A DNA stretch of 64,000 nt from Tetrahymena thermophila SB210 (lineage: Eukaryota; Ciliophora; Oligohymenophorea; Hymenostomatida; Tetrahymenidae): NCBI RefSeq assembly GCF_000189635.1, contig NW_002476527.1, forward strand, positions 98,140 through 162,139, in the 5' to 3' direction. Below the pieces are notes generated by a model. That model ran no database searches. It had not been told where the DNA came from and saw only the letters and a list, made by a program, of their open reading frames with translations. The position numbers were made by a program, and so were the translations under genes. Positions 22,680-36,456 of the stretch are shown here, in pieces. Positions within the stretch are counted from its first letter, which is position 1. Each line of letters starts with the position of its first letter.

Positions 22680-25600
22680 AAAAGGCCATTAAATAAATTT
22701 GTACAACAATAATATAAAAAATATTTTATTTTCAAAATATTTGTTGTTAAAAGTTTAAGAAAATATGAATGATTAAAAATCTTACAAATTAATTTAAATA
22801 AGTTTTATTTAATTGTAATTAATTTAATGAATCAATTTCGGCCATAAAAATTATTTATCAAATTATTTGTTTACTATGAAACTCTGTTACTATTTCCATT
22901 AAATTATTTATTTTTTGATATTTAATAGATGAGGTAAAATTGATTGAAAAAATTGTTATTTAATTATTATTAAGCTTTAACAACTTTAAGCATATCTTTT
23001 TATCTTAAATTCTGGTATTAATTTTCTATTTTAATTATTTGACGGCAATTAAATGGTATTTATCAGTGACTGATCAAGGAAAATTTTAAAGTGGATACTA
23101 CAATTAACTAAGGAAATTTTGTTGCTTTTCATTCTTTATTAAAGTTAAAAAGCACATTATAATATTTAAGATAAACTTAAAAATTATAATGAGTATAACT
23201 ATAGTAGAGAAATTAATTATATTATTATTTGCTATTATTTATTGATCAAGAAATCCAATACAAATCATAATAGCTTAAAGACCTACATTTAGAATTTAAT
23301 CAAAGACCAGATAAACTTTCATAATACGATATTTAAAAGGGTTTTTTCTCAAATAATATAAAAGCTAAATAACACTTATAACAAATAGAAGAATTTGAGA
23401 GAGAAGTAAATTATCTTTGAAGATCACAACAATCAAGATATGAATTATTTTAATTAATTCAATATTTATGTAAAATAAATTATCATTTTTTGAAAAACAT
23501 TCGAATAGACTATTGTAGGTTTCTAGAAATAAAAAATCTTAATTTTAGCTTTTATTCATTTTTTTCCATATTTGTTAAAATTTAAAATAAAAGCAAAATA
23601 GAAAAAGAATCGTCATAGAGCAGATGGTGATATTAAGTATTGATTAAAGTGATAAGGATATATCATAAATAAAGTAAACCGAGATATTAACTAAAATCTG
23701 TAATGAGCAAAATAATATTATTCTAACAAGGTTCTATGGGGATATTTTATATTAACTTAATTTTTGCCAAAATTTATATTTGCTTAATAAGAAAGTGCTT
23801 AACTAATATAAAGCAATTATGACCACACTTAAAAATACAAGAGAGTTGTTAAGGATAAAACTTTTTCTTAATTAAAATATTTTTAGAATTTTAAAAATAA
23901 AACTATTTGTTAAAACTGAAGTATCATAGTTATTTTCTATGTTGCTAAAGCTTTGATCGAATAGCAAACCTGTAAGAGATTAAAAAGGAATCATTGGAAA
24001 GAAATTAAATATTTGATAGATTCTATTAAAAAAGAGATTTGATAATCCTAATATCTTGATAGAATATAAATAGTATAAGCCTAATTATTAATTACTCTAA
24101 ATAAAATAAATAAAACATAGCTATTTTGACTTATTTTTTTTTATAACCAAAACCCACAACAAAAGCATTACCAAAATCAATACCAAGAATATATACTATG
24201 TGGTAACCATTATACTTTACTCTAAGGAGCAGTCAGATTCTTAATTAAAACATTCAAAGTACTATTATTATAAAGGTTAACAACTAATCACGTTTTTCAC
24301 GTAATCAGCTTATGGAATATAACCCTTACTACACCTTATGCAGCTCTATCCATCTGAACAAGCTAAGCAATTACTTACACAGTTCTAACAAACCATATAA
24401 TCTCTATTAAAATATTATGATTCTCTACAAACAAACATTAATTGTTTAGGATATTTAGTTATTTCTTCTTATTTGATTGAATTGAATATTTTAACTAAAA
24501 ATTTTATTTTTCTTGCTTGTTTATCTTCTCTTAAAATCAATCAAAATAATTTGACTTTATTTGAATCCACTATCCTTATTTATTGGTTCTATTTTATTAT
24601 ATAATTAGTTAATAAATAAATAAAATAAATCAAAAACACTATTATTTATGTAAACTATAAAAGAAAAAATTTAATAACCGAGTAAATAATAATCAGGCAG
24701 AAAAAAGATATCAGAAATCTATGGTATATATTAGATTTTCTTTACAGGATATTAATTTTTATTTAATAGAAAAATCAAAATACTTCTATAACTTACAATC
24801 ACTTAAAACTTATGTTTATATTTTGAAACTTTTTTTCAAGAAAAATGGTATTTTTTTTTTTTTGAGATATTTAAAGTGTATTTTTAAAATATTTTTTAAT
24901 TTAATTTTATTATAGAATATTTGTTGTAAGAATCTCAATTACTTAAGAATAATAAATAGAAAAGAGAAGTTCGTTAATGATATTTTTAAATTATAAAAAT
25001 AAAATTTTTGATAGTAATTCAAGTGGCTATAAATTTCTATTGGCAAATACCAACTTAAAGCTACATCAATATGTATTATTTATTTACTTACATTTTTCAA
25101 TTTGAAAAACAAAATTTAATTTGTTACAACAAATATTTAGTTTAAAATAATAAATTAATCCATTATATAGGATCTCATTTTTAATATTTAATTCTAATTT
25201 ATTGATTTTAAATTCAGTGTTTTATTTGTTATATTAACTCATTTTATTAAATGATCATTTTGTAAAACTAAAGTTATGATTTCATAAAGATGATGTGTTT
25301 GATATATTATTTATGAGATAAAGTTTGATAATAATCATATCCGAACTAGTAATTTAAAGTGTCTTATTGTAATTTATTGCTTATAGAGCTTTTAATTGGT
25401 GAGGATTTTGGGGGATCTTTAGTGGTAAATTTTTAATAATAAAGAGATTCAGTCAGTCATTGAATCATTTATAAATTTTAATAATTAAATATTTTTTAAA
25501 AATTAATAGTCATTATAGTATCTAAAATTAAATTTAAATGATGGTATTTTCTATATTTTCTAATTACTATAATGAAAAAATTAGTATTTTATATTTGAGA

Positions 25601-25800
25601 TATAAGAGATTTATTAAATAATTTAATTTATTAATTTAATAAGCATTTGCTGATCTATTTCTAAAGAAATCAATAAATTTTAAAATGAAAATTATTAATT
25701 AATTTTACTGATATGGGATTGATTCAATTATTTTTAAAACAAACTATCAAAGAATTTAGTAATCTCTAAAAATGCATCTAACTTAAATTAATTAATATAG
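22680..25800. repeat. Segmental duplication, copy A
   Basis: About 3.1 kb that aligns along its length with 26869-29990. Shared landmarks include AAAGGCC at the left edge, TGAAACTCTG(T/C)TACTATTTCC, GGGTTTTTTCTCAAATA, CCATCTGAACAAGC and GAATTTAGTAATCT at the right edge. The flanks contain indels, but from about 23053 to 24425 the offset to copy B is a constant 4247 nt. The ends are approximate. Confidence 0.9.
23053..24042 (+). pseudogene. Copy-A paralog with early stop codon
   Basis: Matches the copy-B gene with no net indel over 990 nt, including a 49-nt intron (23470-23518) at the same place. The ATG at 23053 is conserved, but codon 7, TGG in copy B (27318-27320), is TGA here (23071-23073), the only stop in this code. 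The remaining frame is still open and differs from copy B by many silent or mild changes, so the stop may be recent, or translation may begin elsewhere. No family was recognised. Confidence 0.5.
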
Positions 25801-26868
25801 GGTGTTGCTAAAACTTTTCTGATATATATTCATTAAGGAAGAGATTCAAAATTTAATTTGATAATATTCATAAAAAAACCTTATCTAGGATATTGAACTG
25901 GTTTCTTATTGAGGATCTACGGAAATTAAAAAATTTTTATTAAAAACCTTAATTATTTAGATATTGAGCCTAAATACAATAAATTGAATTTATTTATGAA
26001 AAAACCTATAGCTTGGCTTGTTATTATTTTACAATTTTTCTTAAAACTATATGTAAGTTTATATAATAAAGGAAGGAAAAAAAGATATTGTATTTGTTGA
26101 TAATATAATTTAAAGAAAATCGCTCTTGCAGCTATGGCACACCCCAGTTCTTAAAACTAAACTTATGAATATCTCCTGCCCAATTAATTAATCATTAGAA
26201 TCTCAAGACCTGTATTTAAACACGCCTTATATGTCCTTCTATATATTAACTATTTTCAAACATAATAAATAACAAAATAAAATAAAAATAAATAATCTGA
26301 TAAATTCTACTTTTTATTCGGTGATTACACTTATCAAAAATCTGAATTAAAATAGCAATAAACAATCAACTTGTTCATTTTCTCTCCAGTAATCATTTTT
26401 TAGCTTTATTTTATAGCCTTATTAATTTATAGCTGAGTTTGGCTCGATATATTGAGCACTTTTTGTCTTATGGATTTAAATATTATCATTTTTTGATATG
26501 ATTGAATTAATTAATGCATTATTTAGTGACTTTTCCTTCATCGCAACTATTAAGAAAAATACAAATATTTTTTTACAATTTTTCTTAAATGTTATAAATG
26601 TTACCTTCATTTAGAATTAATGATAATTGTTTTAAATCTAAATTTTTCATAAATTCTAATCAATGAATGAATGATACATGAAAAATTAATCAATCAAAGT
26701 TTACTTTTCATATTATTTGATTAAAATCTAATATATTGTTTAATTTTTAAAGTAAGTTAATTTATTTATGCGACTAAAAACTAAAACACATAACTATAAA
26801 ATATTTAAAATATAATTTAAGATCCTCTGGTATATTATGAGTTAGTTAGTTAGTTACCAGCTCACATT
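25801..26868. other. Unique spacer between the two duplicated segments
   Basis: About 1 kb of AT-rich DNA with no exon recognised. It ends with a short GTTAGTTAGTTA run near 26841-26855. Confidence 0.5.
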
Positions 26869-29800
26869 TAAAAGGCCTTACACTATTTTTTTGATTTGTT
26901 TTACAATAATAAAACTTAAAAAAAATATTTTAATTTTGAAAATATTTGTTTGTAATAAAAATTTATTATAATTTAAGAAAATATGAATGAATGAATGATT
27001 ATAAAAATCTTACTAATTAATTAAAATAGGTTTTTTTTTAATTGTAACTAAATTAAGTTAATTAATTAATTCTGACCATAAATATGGTTAATTAAATTGT
27101 ATATTTTATTATGAAACTCTGCTACTATTTCCATTAAATTATTTATTTATTGATATTTAATAGATGAGATTATATTGATTGAAATAATTGTTATTTAATT
27201 ATTATTTTTATTATTGTTATTTAGCTTTAGCTTTTACCATAACTTTTTATCTTAAATTCAGGTATTAATTTTCTATTTTAATTATTTGATGGCAATTAAA
27301 TGGCATTTATCAATGGTTGGTCAAGGAAAGTTTTAAAGTGGCTAAGACAATTGACTAAGGAAATTTTACTGCTTTTCATTCTTTATTAAAGTTAAAAAGC
27401 ACATTACAATATTTAAAATAAACTTGAATATCAGAATTAATATAACCACGCAAGAGAAATTAACAATATTCTTATTTGCTGTTATTTATTGATTAAGAAA
27501 TCCAATACAAATCATAAGAGCTTAAAGAGCTATGTTTAGAATTTAATCAAATACTAGATAAAATTTCATAATACGAAATTTAAAAGGGTTTTTTCTCAAA
27601 TAGTGTAAAAGCTAAATAACACTAATAACAAATAGAAGAATTTGAGATAGAAGTAAATTATCTTTGAAGATAACGACAAGCAAGATATGAATTATCTTAA
27701 TTAATTCAATATTTATGTAAAATAAATTATCATTTTTTGAAAAGCATTCGAATAGACTATTGTAGGTTTCTAGAAATAAATAGTCTTAACTCTAGCTATT
27801 ATTCATTCTATTACATATTAGATATAATTTATAATAAAAGCAAAAGAGAAAAATAGTCGTCATAGAGCAGATGGTGATATTAAGTATTGATTAAAGTTAT
27901 AGGGATATATCATAAATATAGTAAACTGAGATATTAACAAAAATCTGCAATGAGAAAAACAATATTAATCGAATGAGGTTCTAAGGAGATATTTTATATT
28001 AACTTAATTTCTCGCAAAATTAAAACTTGCTTAACAAGAATGTGCTTAACTAATATAAAGCAAACAAGGCCACACTTAAAAATACAAGAGAGTTGTTAAG
28101 AATAAAACTTTTTCTTAATTAAAACATTTTTAGCAAATCAAAGATAAAATTATTTGTTAAGCCTGAAGTATTGTAGCTATTTTCTATTTTGCTGATGCTT
28201 TGATTGAAGAGCGAATCTGTAAAAGATTAAAAAGGAATCATTGGAAAGAAATTAAATATTTGATAGATTCTATTAAAAAAGAGATTTGATAATCCTAATA
28301 TTTTGATAGAATATAAATAGTATATGCCCAGTTATTAATTACTCTAAATGAAATAAATAAAAGAAAGCTATTTTGACTTATTTTTTTTTATTACCAAAAT
28401 CCATAACAAAAGCATTACCAAAATCAATACCAAGAAAATATACTATGTAATAACCATTATATTTTACTCTAAGGAGCAGTCAAATTCTTAGTTAAAGCAT
28501 TCGAAGTAGGATTATTATTTAGGTTAACAATTAATCACATTTTTAATGTAGTTAGCTTATGGAATATAACCTTAACTGCATCGAATGCAGCTCACTCCAT
28601 CTGAACAAGCTAAGCAATTACTTATGCAGTTCAAACAAGCCATATAATCTCTATTAAAATATTATGATTCGGCACAAATATTATTTTAATTAGCTACTAT
28701 CATTATTTAGAATATAGATTTATTATTATTTGATTCAATATATTAACTAAGTGTTTAATTTTTCTCGCTTCTTTATCTTATCTTCAAATCAATCAATCAA
28801 AATTAATTGTTTGGCTTTATCTGATTCCAATTACTTTATTTATTTATTGGTTCTATTTGATTAAAAAATTAATTATTAGAGTGGACAAATCAAAACAAAA
28901 TTCTTTATGTAAACAATAAAAGAAAAATTTATAATTCTTGAGTAAATAATAAGCACGCATAAAAAGAATGTAAGAAATTTATGGTATATATTAGATTATA
29001 TTTATAAGATATTAATTTTTATTTTATTTCAATATCAAAATACTTCTTTAATTTTTAATTATTCGAAATTTTCATTAATATTCTTTAAATTTTTTTAAGA
29101 AAAAAGATATTTTTTGATATATTTAAAGTGTATTTTTAAAATATTTATTTTGTATTTTTCCTCTAATAATTTTCTGATAAAACATTTTTTGTCATCATAA
29201 TCCACTAAATAATAAATAAGAAAAGTTTTTTAAGAATATTTTTTTGTAAAAAAAATAAAACTATTAATAGTAATTCAAGTGTTTATTATTTTTTATTAAG
29301 TAAATGTAAACTAAAAACTACTTCAGTATATTATTTACATTTTTTCAGATTGAAAAACAACATTTAATTTGATAAAAAAGTACTTAATTATAAATAATAA
29401 ATTAAAGTATGACAAGAATATTATTGTTAGAATTTAAAACTAATTTATTGATTTTAAATGTAGTAATTAATTAATTCATTTTATTTTTTTATCCATTTAT
29501 AAAACTAAAGTTTTGAGTTGATAATGGTGGTGCATTTTATAAATTATTTATGAAATAAAATTTTGATAATAACCATACCCTTAACAGTAACCTATAGTGT
29601 TTTTTATAATTTATTGCTAGCAGAGCTTTCAAGATTGGTGAGGATTATTGAGGATCTTTGGTGGTAAATTATTAATAAAGAAAGAGAGTCATTCAATCTT
29701 TAATTAATTTAAAGGTAATTTTAATACATAAATATGATGTAATTTTATGTCTGTAAACAATATTATTTCCAAAAATGTGATAACTATAATAAAAATAAAT

Positions 29801-29990
29801 AGTTAAATTTGAAAATATAGTAAGTATTTGCTGATAAATTTCTAAAAAAATCAATATTTATTAAATTAAAATTATTAATTAATTTTATTTACTCCTCAAA
29901 GATAGATTGATTGAAGCAAGTATTTTTAAAAGAATTTAGTAATCTAAAAATTCATCTAAATTAATATTTTAGTAATCTTTAAAAATACAC
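26869..29990. repeat. Segmental duplication, copy B
   Basis: Direct-orientation partner of 22680-25800. Similarity fades on the left in a run of indels near 26880-26990 and on the right near 29940-29990. Same-strand orientation and the short distance suggest a tandem duplication. Confidence 0.9.
27300..28289 (+). CDS. Unrecognised protein of the duplicated segment, intact copy
   Basis: ATG at 27300 starts MAFINGWSRKVLKWLRQLTK... Exon 1 is 27300-27716 (139 codons), the intron is 27717-27765, and exon 2 starts at 27766. The end is ambiguous. The frame can run to TGA at 28201 (284 aa in total). Alternatively, a GTTAAG...CTGAAG intron (28095-28168) leads to an exon ending at 28289, with RLKRNHWKEIKYLIDSIKK near its end (288 aa). 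The second model gives a more protein-like C-terminus. The product is basic, rich in K, N, Q and hydrophobic residues, with a hydrophobic LLLFILY patch near residue 22. Conservation with copy A continues to about 28672, so further exons may exist. Confidence 0.45.
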
Positions 29991-31261
29991 TTAAATTAGT
30001 ATTAAAGTAATCTTTAAAAATAAACCTGAATTAAATTTATTAATTAATTACTCTTATCCTCATATATTTTAATGCCTCCTTCCACCATATACACTTTTGG
30101 CCAAACTATGTTTGCCATAATCATTTTAAATCAAAATTTTTTGCTAAATTATATTTTGTCATATTTCAGGAAACTAAGATATTTTTTTATCCTTATTATT
30201 TATTAAATTTTTACAATAATATCATAGCAAATATTAAAAATAACAAATATTTATTATTGTATGTATATATTTATAGTAGCTTATTAATAATTATATTTAT
30301 CATCAAAATAAATAAAAATGCTAAACTAAATACTTTTATTAACCATATATTTTTATTTTATGCTATTTATTAAAAACAAACACTCAAAAAATCAAAAAAA
30401 ATTCAATAATTATCACTCATTTTTTAAAAAATTTATTTGCCAATCAATGCCATGAGAAACTAAGGTATTGTAATATTATTAAAAACGAATGAAATCGTTT
30501 AAAATATATTTAAATCATTTAGATTACTTTTTTGTAGTAGAGGAAATTTGTCTAATACGTGATTTAAAAATACAATAATTTAAATTTAAATCCAAACTAT
30601 TTTTATAAAAATTAAGTATACATTCATTTGTTTTAATAATTTATCAATATTTTTTCTGATGTTTTAAAGTGAATTCTTGAAAACATATTTAAGCATAAAT
30701 AAAAATAGAAAAATAACAATATCTATATTATAAAAAATAACTTTTAAAATTTAATTTAATATAAAAATAAAAAATTATTATTATCAAATGATTTGTAAAT
30801 TTAGTAAATAATTTTTTTAAAGATTTGAAAAAAAATTATTTAACTTTTTTTTTAAATATCTTATTTATTCAAGAAGAAGAAGGAGCTTATGGAAAATTTT
30901 ATAATCTAAATCTGAAACAAAAACTAAATGATAATTGAATTTATTATTAAATTGGCACAAAAAATATATTTTATCTTAGCCTAGCCATTTTTTTTAATTC
31001 AATAATTGATTTACATTAATTATTTAGTTTATATTTTTTAATTAATTATTTATGAAAAGCAGCTAGAAGATTCATAGTTTTTCTTTTTGCTTCTAGCAAC
31101 TAAATTAAGTAAAATAAATATCCTAATTAATTTATATCTCAAATTTCAGATTAAATAATAAATATTAAAAATTTAATTCTGTTGAATAAATAGTCAAAAA
31201 ATAAATACTCTTTGAATCAATCATTCATTTGTTATTTAATAATAAGTTTTAAGATATAAAA
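29991..31261. other. AT-rich intergenic region with one exon-like patch
   Basis: Mostly A/T runs. The stretch 30026-30118 is less AT-rich and on the minus strand reads ATG followed by 30 sense codons (MANIVWPKVYMVEGG...). A small hairpin GCTAGAAG/CTTCTAGC lies at 31072-31097. The region also holds the ATP12 promoter. Confidence 0.4.
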
Positions 31262-32038
31262 ATGAGCTTAAATTTTACCATTAAAAGGTTCTTTACCATT
31301 GGAACATAAGGTGGACAGTTCATGAAAAAGTTTTATAAAAAGGCTACTGTTAAAAAATTAGAAAACCCAGTGCATAATAAGCATTTGTACGGAGTATTTT
31401 TGGATGGTAAACTTATAAGAACACCTTTAAAAAATAAATTAGCTCTACCAACTTATGAATTGGCATTCGCTATTGCTCATGAATTCAACATGCAAAATGA
31501 ATATTTGAAACCAGCAACTATGCCAATTACATCTATTTCTAGAACCACAGTTGATATGGATATACAAGAAAATATTAGACAACATATTGAAGATTCTGTT
31601 AATCAATTTGTTAGAAACGATACTATTTTGTTTAGAGAAGAAGGAAAATTAGGAGTTATTTAAAATGAAAAGCTTAATCCTGTAATTGAATATGTCAATA
31701 AGTTAATGAATATCAAATTACAACCTACTGATTCCTTATTTTCAAGAGAATTAGAAGATATCGAAATATAAAACATTTAAAAATATATTGCTAGTAAAGA
31801 TAATTGGACTTTAATGGCAATAGAATAAGCAACAGTTAACACTAAATCAACTTGTCTAGGTGTTTCATTAATTAATGGATTTCTTTCTATCGAATAAGCT
31901 TTAGAATATTCAAGATTAGAAGAAAATTTCTAAATAGAGTAATTTGGAATGGTCGAAGGTTCTCATGATTTAGAAGAAAATACTACTTTATTAAATATTT
32001 CTACTGCAAAATTATTTAGCTATCTTGCAAATCTTTGA
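31262..32038 (+). CDS. ATP12: ATP12, mitochondrial F1-ATPase assembly chaperone
   Basis: Intronless, 258 residues, TGA stop. The N-terminus (MSLNFTIKRFFTIG) looks like a mitochondrial presequence. The family signature follows: KKFYKKATVKKLE, YGVFLDGKLIRTPLKNKLALPT in two parts, AFAIAHEFNMQ, LKPATMPITSISRT with D in VDMD, then a C-terminal half with STCLGVSLINGFLSIEQALE and SRLEENFQIEQFGMVEGSHD. ATP12 binds the F1 alpha subunit before hexamer assembly (family knowledge). The start is chosen because the next ATG (31322) would remove the presequence. Confidence 0.92.
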
Positions 32039-33086
32039 ATAAACTAAACTAAAATATTTATTTATAAGTTAATTAAATTTAAACAAACAAATCTTTGGCT
32101 AGCTTATTATTTGTACATAAATTATTATTTTGCATATTGTTTTTTATGGCATATATCTATCTTAAATCTATCAAATTAAATTATACAAGCAGAAGCAAAG
32201 AATTATTTTTTTTAGATAATATATTAAAAATTTTAGCTTATCATTATAGGATAATATATGAAAATTCTAACAAATTTAAAAAGAAAATGATATATTTTAT
32301 TACTTATTTATTAAATATATCTAAATTTTTGTACACTAAAAAATTGTGTTAGAAGCTAATAAAAATTAGAATTCTTAAAGAAAAAAACATATTAAAAATT
32401 CAAATAAAATAAACCAAATTAAAGATATTTGTTAAAATATAAGGATTTTCATTTCCTCCTTTTATTTTAACTTTGATGAATTACTAATTTAAAAAAATTT
32501 TTAATTATATTCACAATTAATAATCGAAGATTATTAAGAATATATATAGATATAAATAAATCTTTCATACTTTAAGTATTAATTTTTAATAGTGTTACTT
32601 AAAATCATAAATAAATTTTAAATCAATTAAAAATTAATTTATAAATAAATAATTATAAATCAATGAAAATTTCATATTATATTTAACAAAGAAAGAGTTT
32701 CCTTATTTTATAAAATATTTTTCTTTTAGGATTACTTTGAAAAAAAAATAAATTGAAGCATATAGAGTGATTAAAATAGAACAGAAAAACTTAATTAAAT
32801 TCAAATGAAGTAGATTTGAAAATTTATATTAACAAATTGGTATTTATTTATTTAATTAATCTAATTGGCGGACTTTTAAAAAAGTTTTGAAAATTAAAAG
32901 AAAAAGAAAAGATTTAATTAGTTTAAGAAACATATTAATAATTTAAAATAATTAGCTAGCTGGTTTTATATAATAAATATTTATAAATAACTCTATTTAA
33001 AATATATTCAATAAAGTAAAACAAAAAACAAAAAAATATTTTTTAGATCATCAATCAATTAACATTTTTATTTCAGTATACTAAAA
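32039..33086. other. AT-rich intergenic region
   Basis: Frames here are open only because of base composition. No conserved block was seen. Confidence 0.5.
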
Positions 33087-34087
33087 ATGCAGCTCTAATT
33101 GATTTCAAGAGATAGCAATTATTTTTAAATTTAATAACAAAAAATTTATCCAAACTACTCAAGTTTTTAGAATTTAACATAGCCACAATAAGTAGACTTA
33201 GAAAGCAGCAATATTGAATTAGAGGAAAACAACAATTAAAATATGGAATATCAAAATAATATATTTAGTGGAAGCAATTAAATGAATGAATAAAATTAAC
33301 CTTTCAATGCTCATAATAATCAATAAACCATGAAAATTATGTTTAATGGAAATTAAAATAATGACAATTTTAGATTTAATAATTATAATTAGATTAAAAA
33401 TAACATATTTGAACCAGCATCTCATTATAATACAAGCAATAATCAAATGGAAGTTATCGAAAATGTTAATAGCAGTTAATAAGAAGTTTAAGAATAAAAT
33501 GAAGATCTATAACAGCAAAATGAGGAAAGAGAAATGCTTAGAAAATGCATCAGTGATGTAAAAAAATAAATAAATAAATAATTTTGTTCAGATTATTAAT
33601 TAATTATTCATAAATATTAAAAAAATAAATAGATGATGTCTAAAAAGTAAGAAAATTGCAGATCTAAAAAAAGATATAACATTTTAAACTTGCACCGTAA
33701 AAGAATTATAGGTATATTTATTATCTTAAAATAGTTAAATTTACTATTTATTTTTATAACATAGAGGATACTTTAGATTTGATTTATTATGATCCACAAT
33801 ATTTCACCACAGAGGAATTTGAATACCGCGTTTGTATGAATATAGAAAAATTAGTTTAAGAATAAGAGGAATAAGATTAAATGAAATATTATTATGACTA
33901 AGAGTTGTAAAAAGCAGAAGATGAATATTATAGAAAGTAAATTGAACAGTTCAAATAAAATTAAGATTAAGAAATGGAAGAAGATGAAGATGATGATAAT
34001 GATAGTGGTGATTTAGACATTATATAATTGAATAATATTAAATTTAATCAAAATAATACTTAGACATAAAATCAAAATAACTTTTGA
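33087..34087 (+). CDS. N/Q-rich protein with acidic C-terminus, unrecognised
   Basis: Three exons (33087-33557, 33633-33711, 33765-34087) separated by 75- and 53-nt introns with GTAAAA/AATAG and GTATAT/CATAG ends give 290 residues. The first 157 residues are asparagine/glutamine-rich. The middle (about 158-235) is the most ordered part, with KKRYNILNLHRKRIIEDT and YYDPQYFTTEEFEYRV. It is followed by a charged helix, an acidic run (MEEDEDDDNDSGD) and an N/Q tail. The ordered middle is the part to use in a homology search. Confidence 0.65.
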
Positions 34088-36456
34088 ACAAAATCTTAAT
34101 AACAAATATAGAGTTAAAATAAATATCAATTGAAAAAAAATGTGTAAATAAACAAAAAAATCCTATTTTCTATTCAATATTAAAAATAGATAGAAATTAA
34201 AATAAATTTTCAAACAAACAAACAAACTCGCTCTCATTTGCTAAGTAAAAGCAAATATCAAATATAATACTATATACATATATACTCATAATTAATAAAA
34301 AAAAATGTAGGAAATTGTTATTTTTGTATAATAATATAATATAAATTCGATTATTTATTTATTATTCATTTATAATTAAGTGAAATTATATCAAATATAT
34401 ATATTTGCTTGTATTTTAATCAAATAATTATATACATAATTACATACCACTTTAGAAAAATTACATTTAATTATTTATAGCTTTCAAGGAAATAAATTCT
34501 ATACAAAAAAATAAAAATACTATTTAAAATTTGAAATAATTTTAATAATATTTAATTTATATTGTGAATATGTAATAAAAAAATTGCAAAACAAACTTCA
34601 AAAATTATAAAAATTAATTACAAAATAAATATAAATCAAAATTTACATTTTTTCAATTTTATAAAAGTAAAGCCAATAAAATAAATGAATGTTTAAAAAG
34701 TATTTAAGAAATATAATAATTAATGTAAATATATATATAGTTTATCACAAAAAATGATTCAAAAAACAATTTATTTGATTATTTATGAGTTTTATTAGAA
34801 TATTTTTTGAAATTTCTAAAGTGCTAGCTAGTTACCTCAAATTAATTCAAATAAATAATAATTATAAAAAGTATGCTTAATTTATTTTTTAACCCTAAGA
34901 GTAGAAAACAAAAATTACAAGGTATTCATTATAATTGAATAAAGAATAAATTTAAATGATTTTTAGCTTTCTTAATTAATTATGGTAAAAAGATTTAAAC
35001 AATTGTTTTGTAGATACTCTTAATAATGTGTTTAATATAGACTTATATGAAGCTTAATAACTAATAATTGTGTAAAATAAGTGAAAAAAACCTAAATTAT
35101 TATTATTATTTCAAGAAAAAAAATAGATTTAAGATTCAAATAAAATTATTAATTTTAAATAAAAAATCGACTATTAAACTAACACTTCTATTTTATGCAT
35201 ATTTTAAAATTTAATTTTATCTAATCATGTTAATAGAAATTATAACAATTTATTTTTCTATGAAAAAGCTATCTAAGCTTATTGAAATTGAAAATACTTT
35301 GCTACTGCAGTTACAATAATAATAAAAAATTTACTTGAAAAAACAGGTCAAATATGTTATTAAAAATATGAATTGAAAATACTTTGATAAAAATATCATA
35401 AATATGAGTATTAATTTTATTATTTGTAATTGTATCTCAACTCAATATAATAATAATAAATAATTTTTAATTATTTTATTAAAAGTATACAAACTTCGAT
35501 TTTAATATTTAACTGTAATAAATTTTTTTATATAATAAAGAATATTTATTGTTATTACTTTCCATTATTTATAATTTGCATATTAGTTCACTGTAAAGCC
35601 TTATTTTTAAATAACCTACTTTAGCCATAAAATTAAAAAAATGAACTTTAATATAATAGATTAATTTTTTTAAAAAAAACTATTGATTGGATATCTGATC
35701 TGATTATCTATGGATATATCCAATCCAAATATAATCCATGACATTCTCTAATTAAGATTAATAGATTAAGGTGCTATATTTAAAAAATACTAACATATTT
35801 ATTTATTTATGACCATACTATACTTTTTGGATCATTACATGCAATATAAATCAATTAAACAATATGTATTTTTATCTTTATATGATTATGTAAGATAAAA
35901 GTTTTAATCAATGTTTTTAATTAAATTTTTGAATATTATCTATCTATCACAACTATAAATTTAGCAACCTTTGTATTATTAACTAATGTGTTTATTTACA
36001 AATTTTTTTTATTATAAAAAACTATTTGGTATAATTTTAAGATGAAAGTGAAGAAAGAGTTTTAATAGATTTTTTTTGACTAATAAATTGAATATATAAA
36101 CAAATAAAGATATTTTTTACATTTTTGTATAAATAAGCTTTAAAGAAGAAGTTATTTGGATAAATTTATAATATAAATTAAGTATATATATTAGATTATT
36201 CTATTTATTAATTAGGTTAATCATGTTTTAAATTATATTTTTATTAGTTAATTAATGTTGTGATTTATATATACAATTTAAGTTAATCAATCAACTTTGT
36301 TTGTGAATAAATTGTCCAGGTCATACATACAATTAATTATCCTATGCATCAGTAAATTAATTAGTCTTTGTTTCTGTGATACGTTTCAAAATTATTCAAG
36401 AGAAATCGATCTAATAAATTTAAATCTAGTGAAAAAGCAATAAAGCAGTCAGTCAA
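34088..36456. other. Long AT-rich intergenic region
   Basis: 2.4 kb with no supported exon, RNA gene or repeat family; only AT simple sequence and short A or T tracts were noticed. Confidence 0.5.

Noticed and set aside
24721..24915. Short plus-strand ORF in copy A of the duplication
   Set aside because: The matching region of copy B contains indels that break it.
32095..32352. ORF downstream of ATP12
   Set aside because: No conservation, motif or compositional shift; open by chance in AT-rich DNA.
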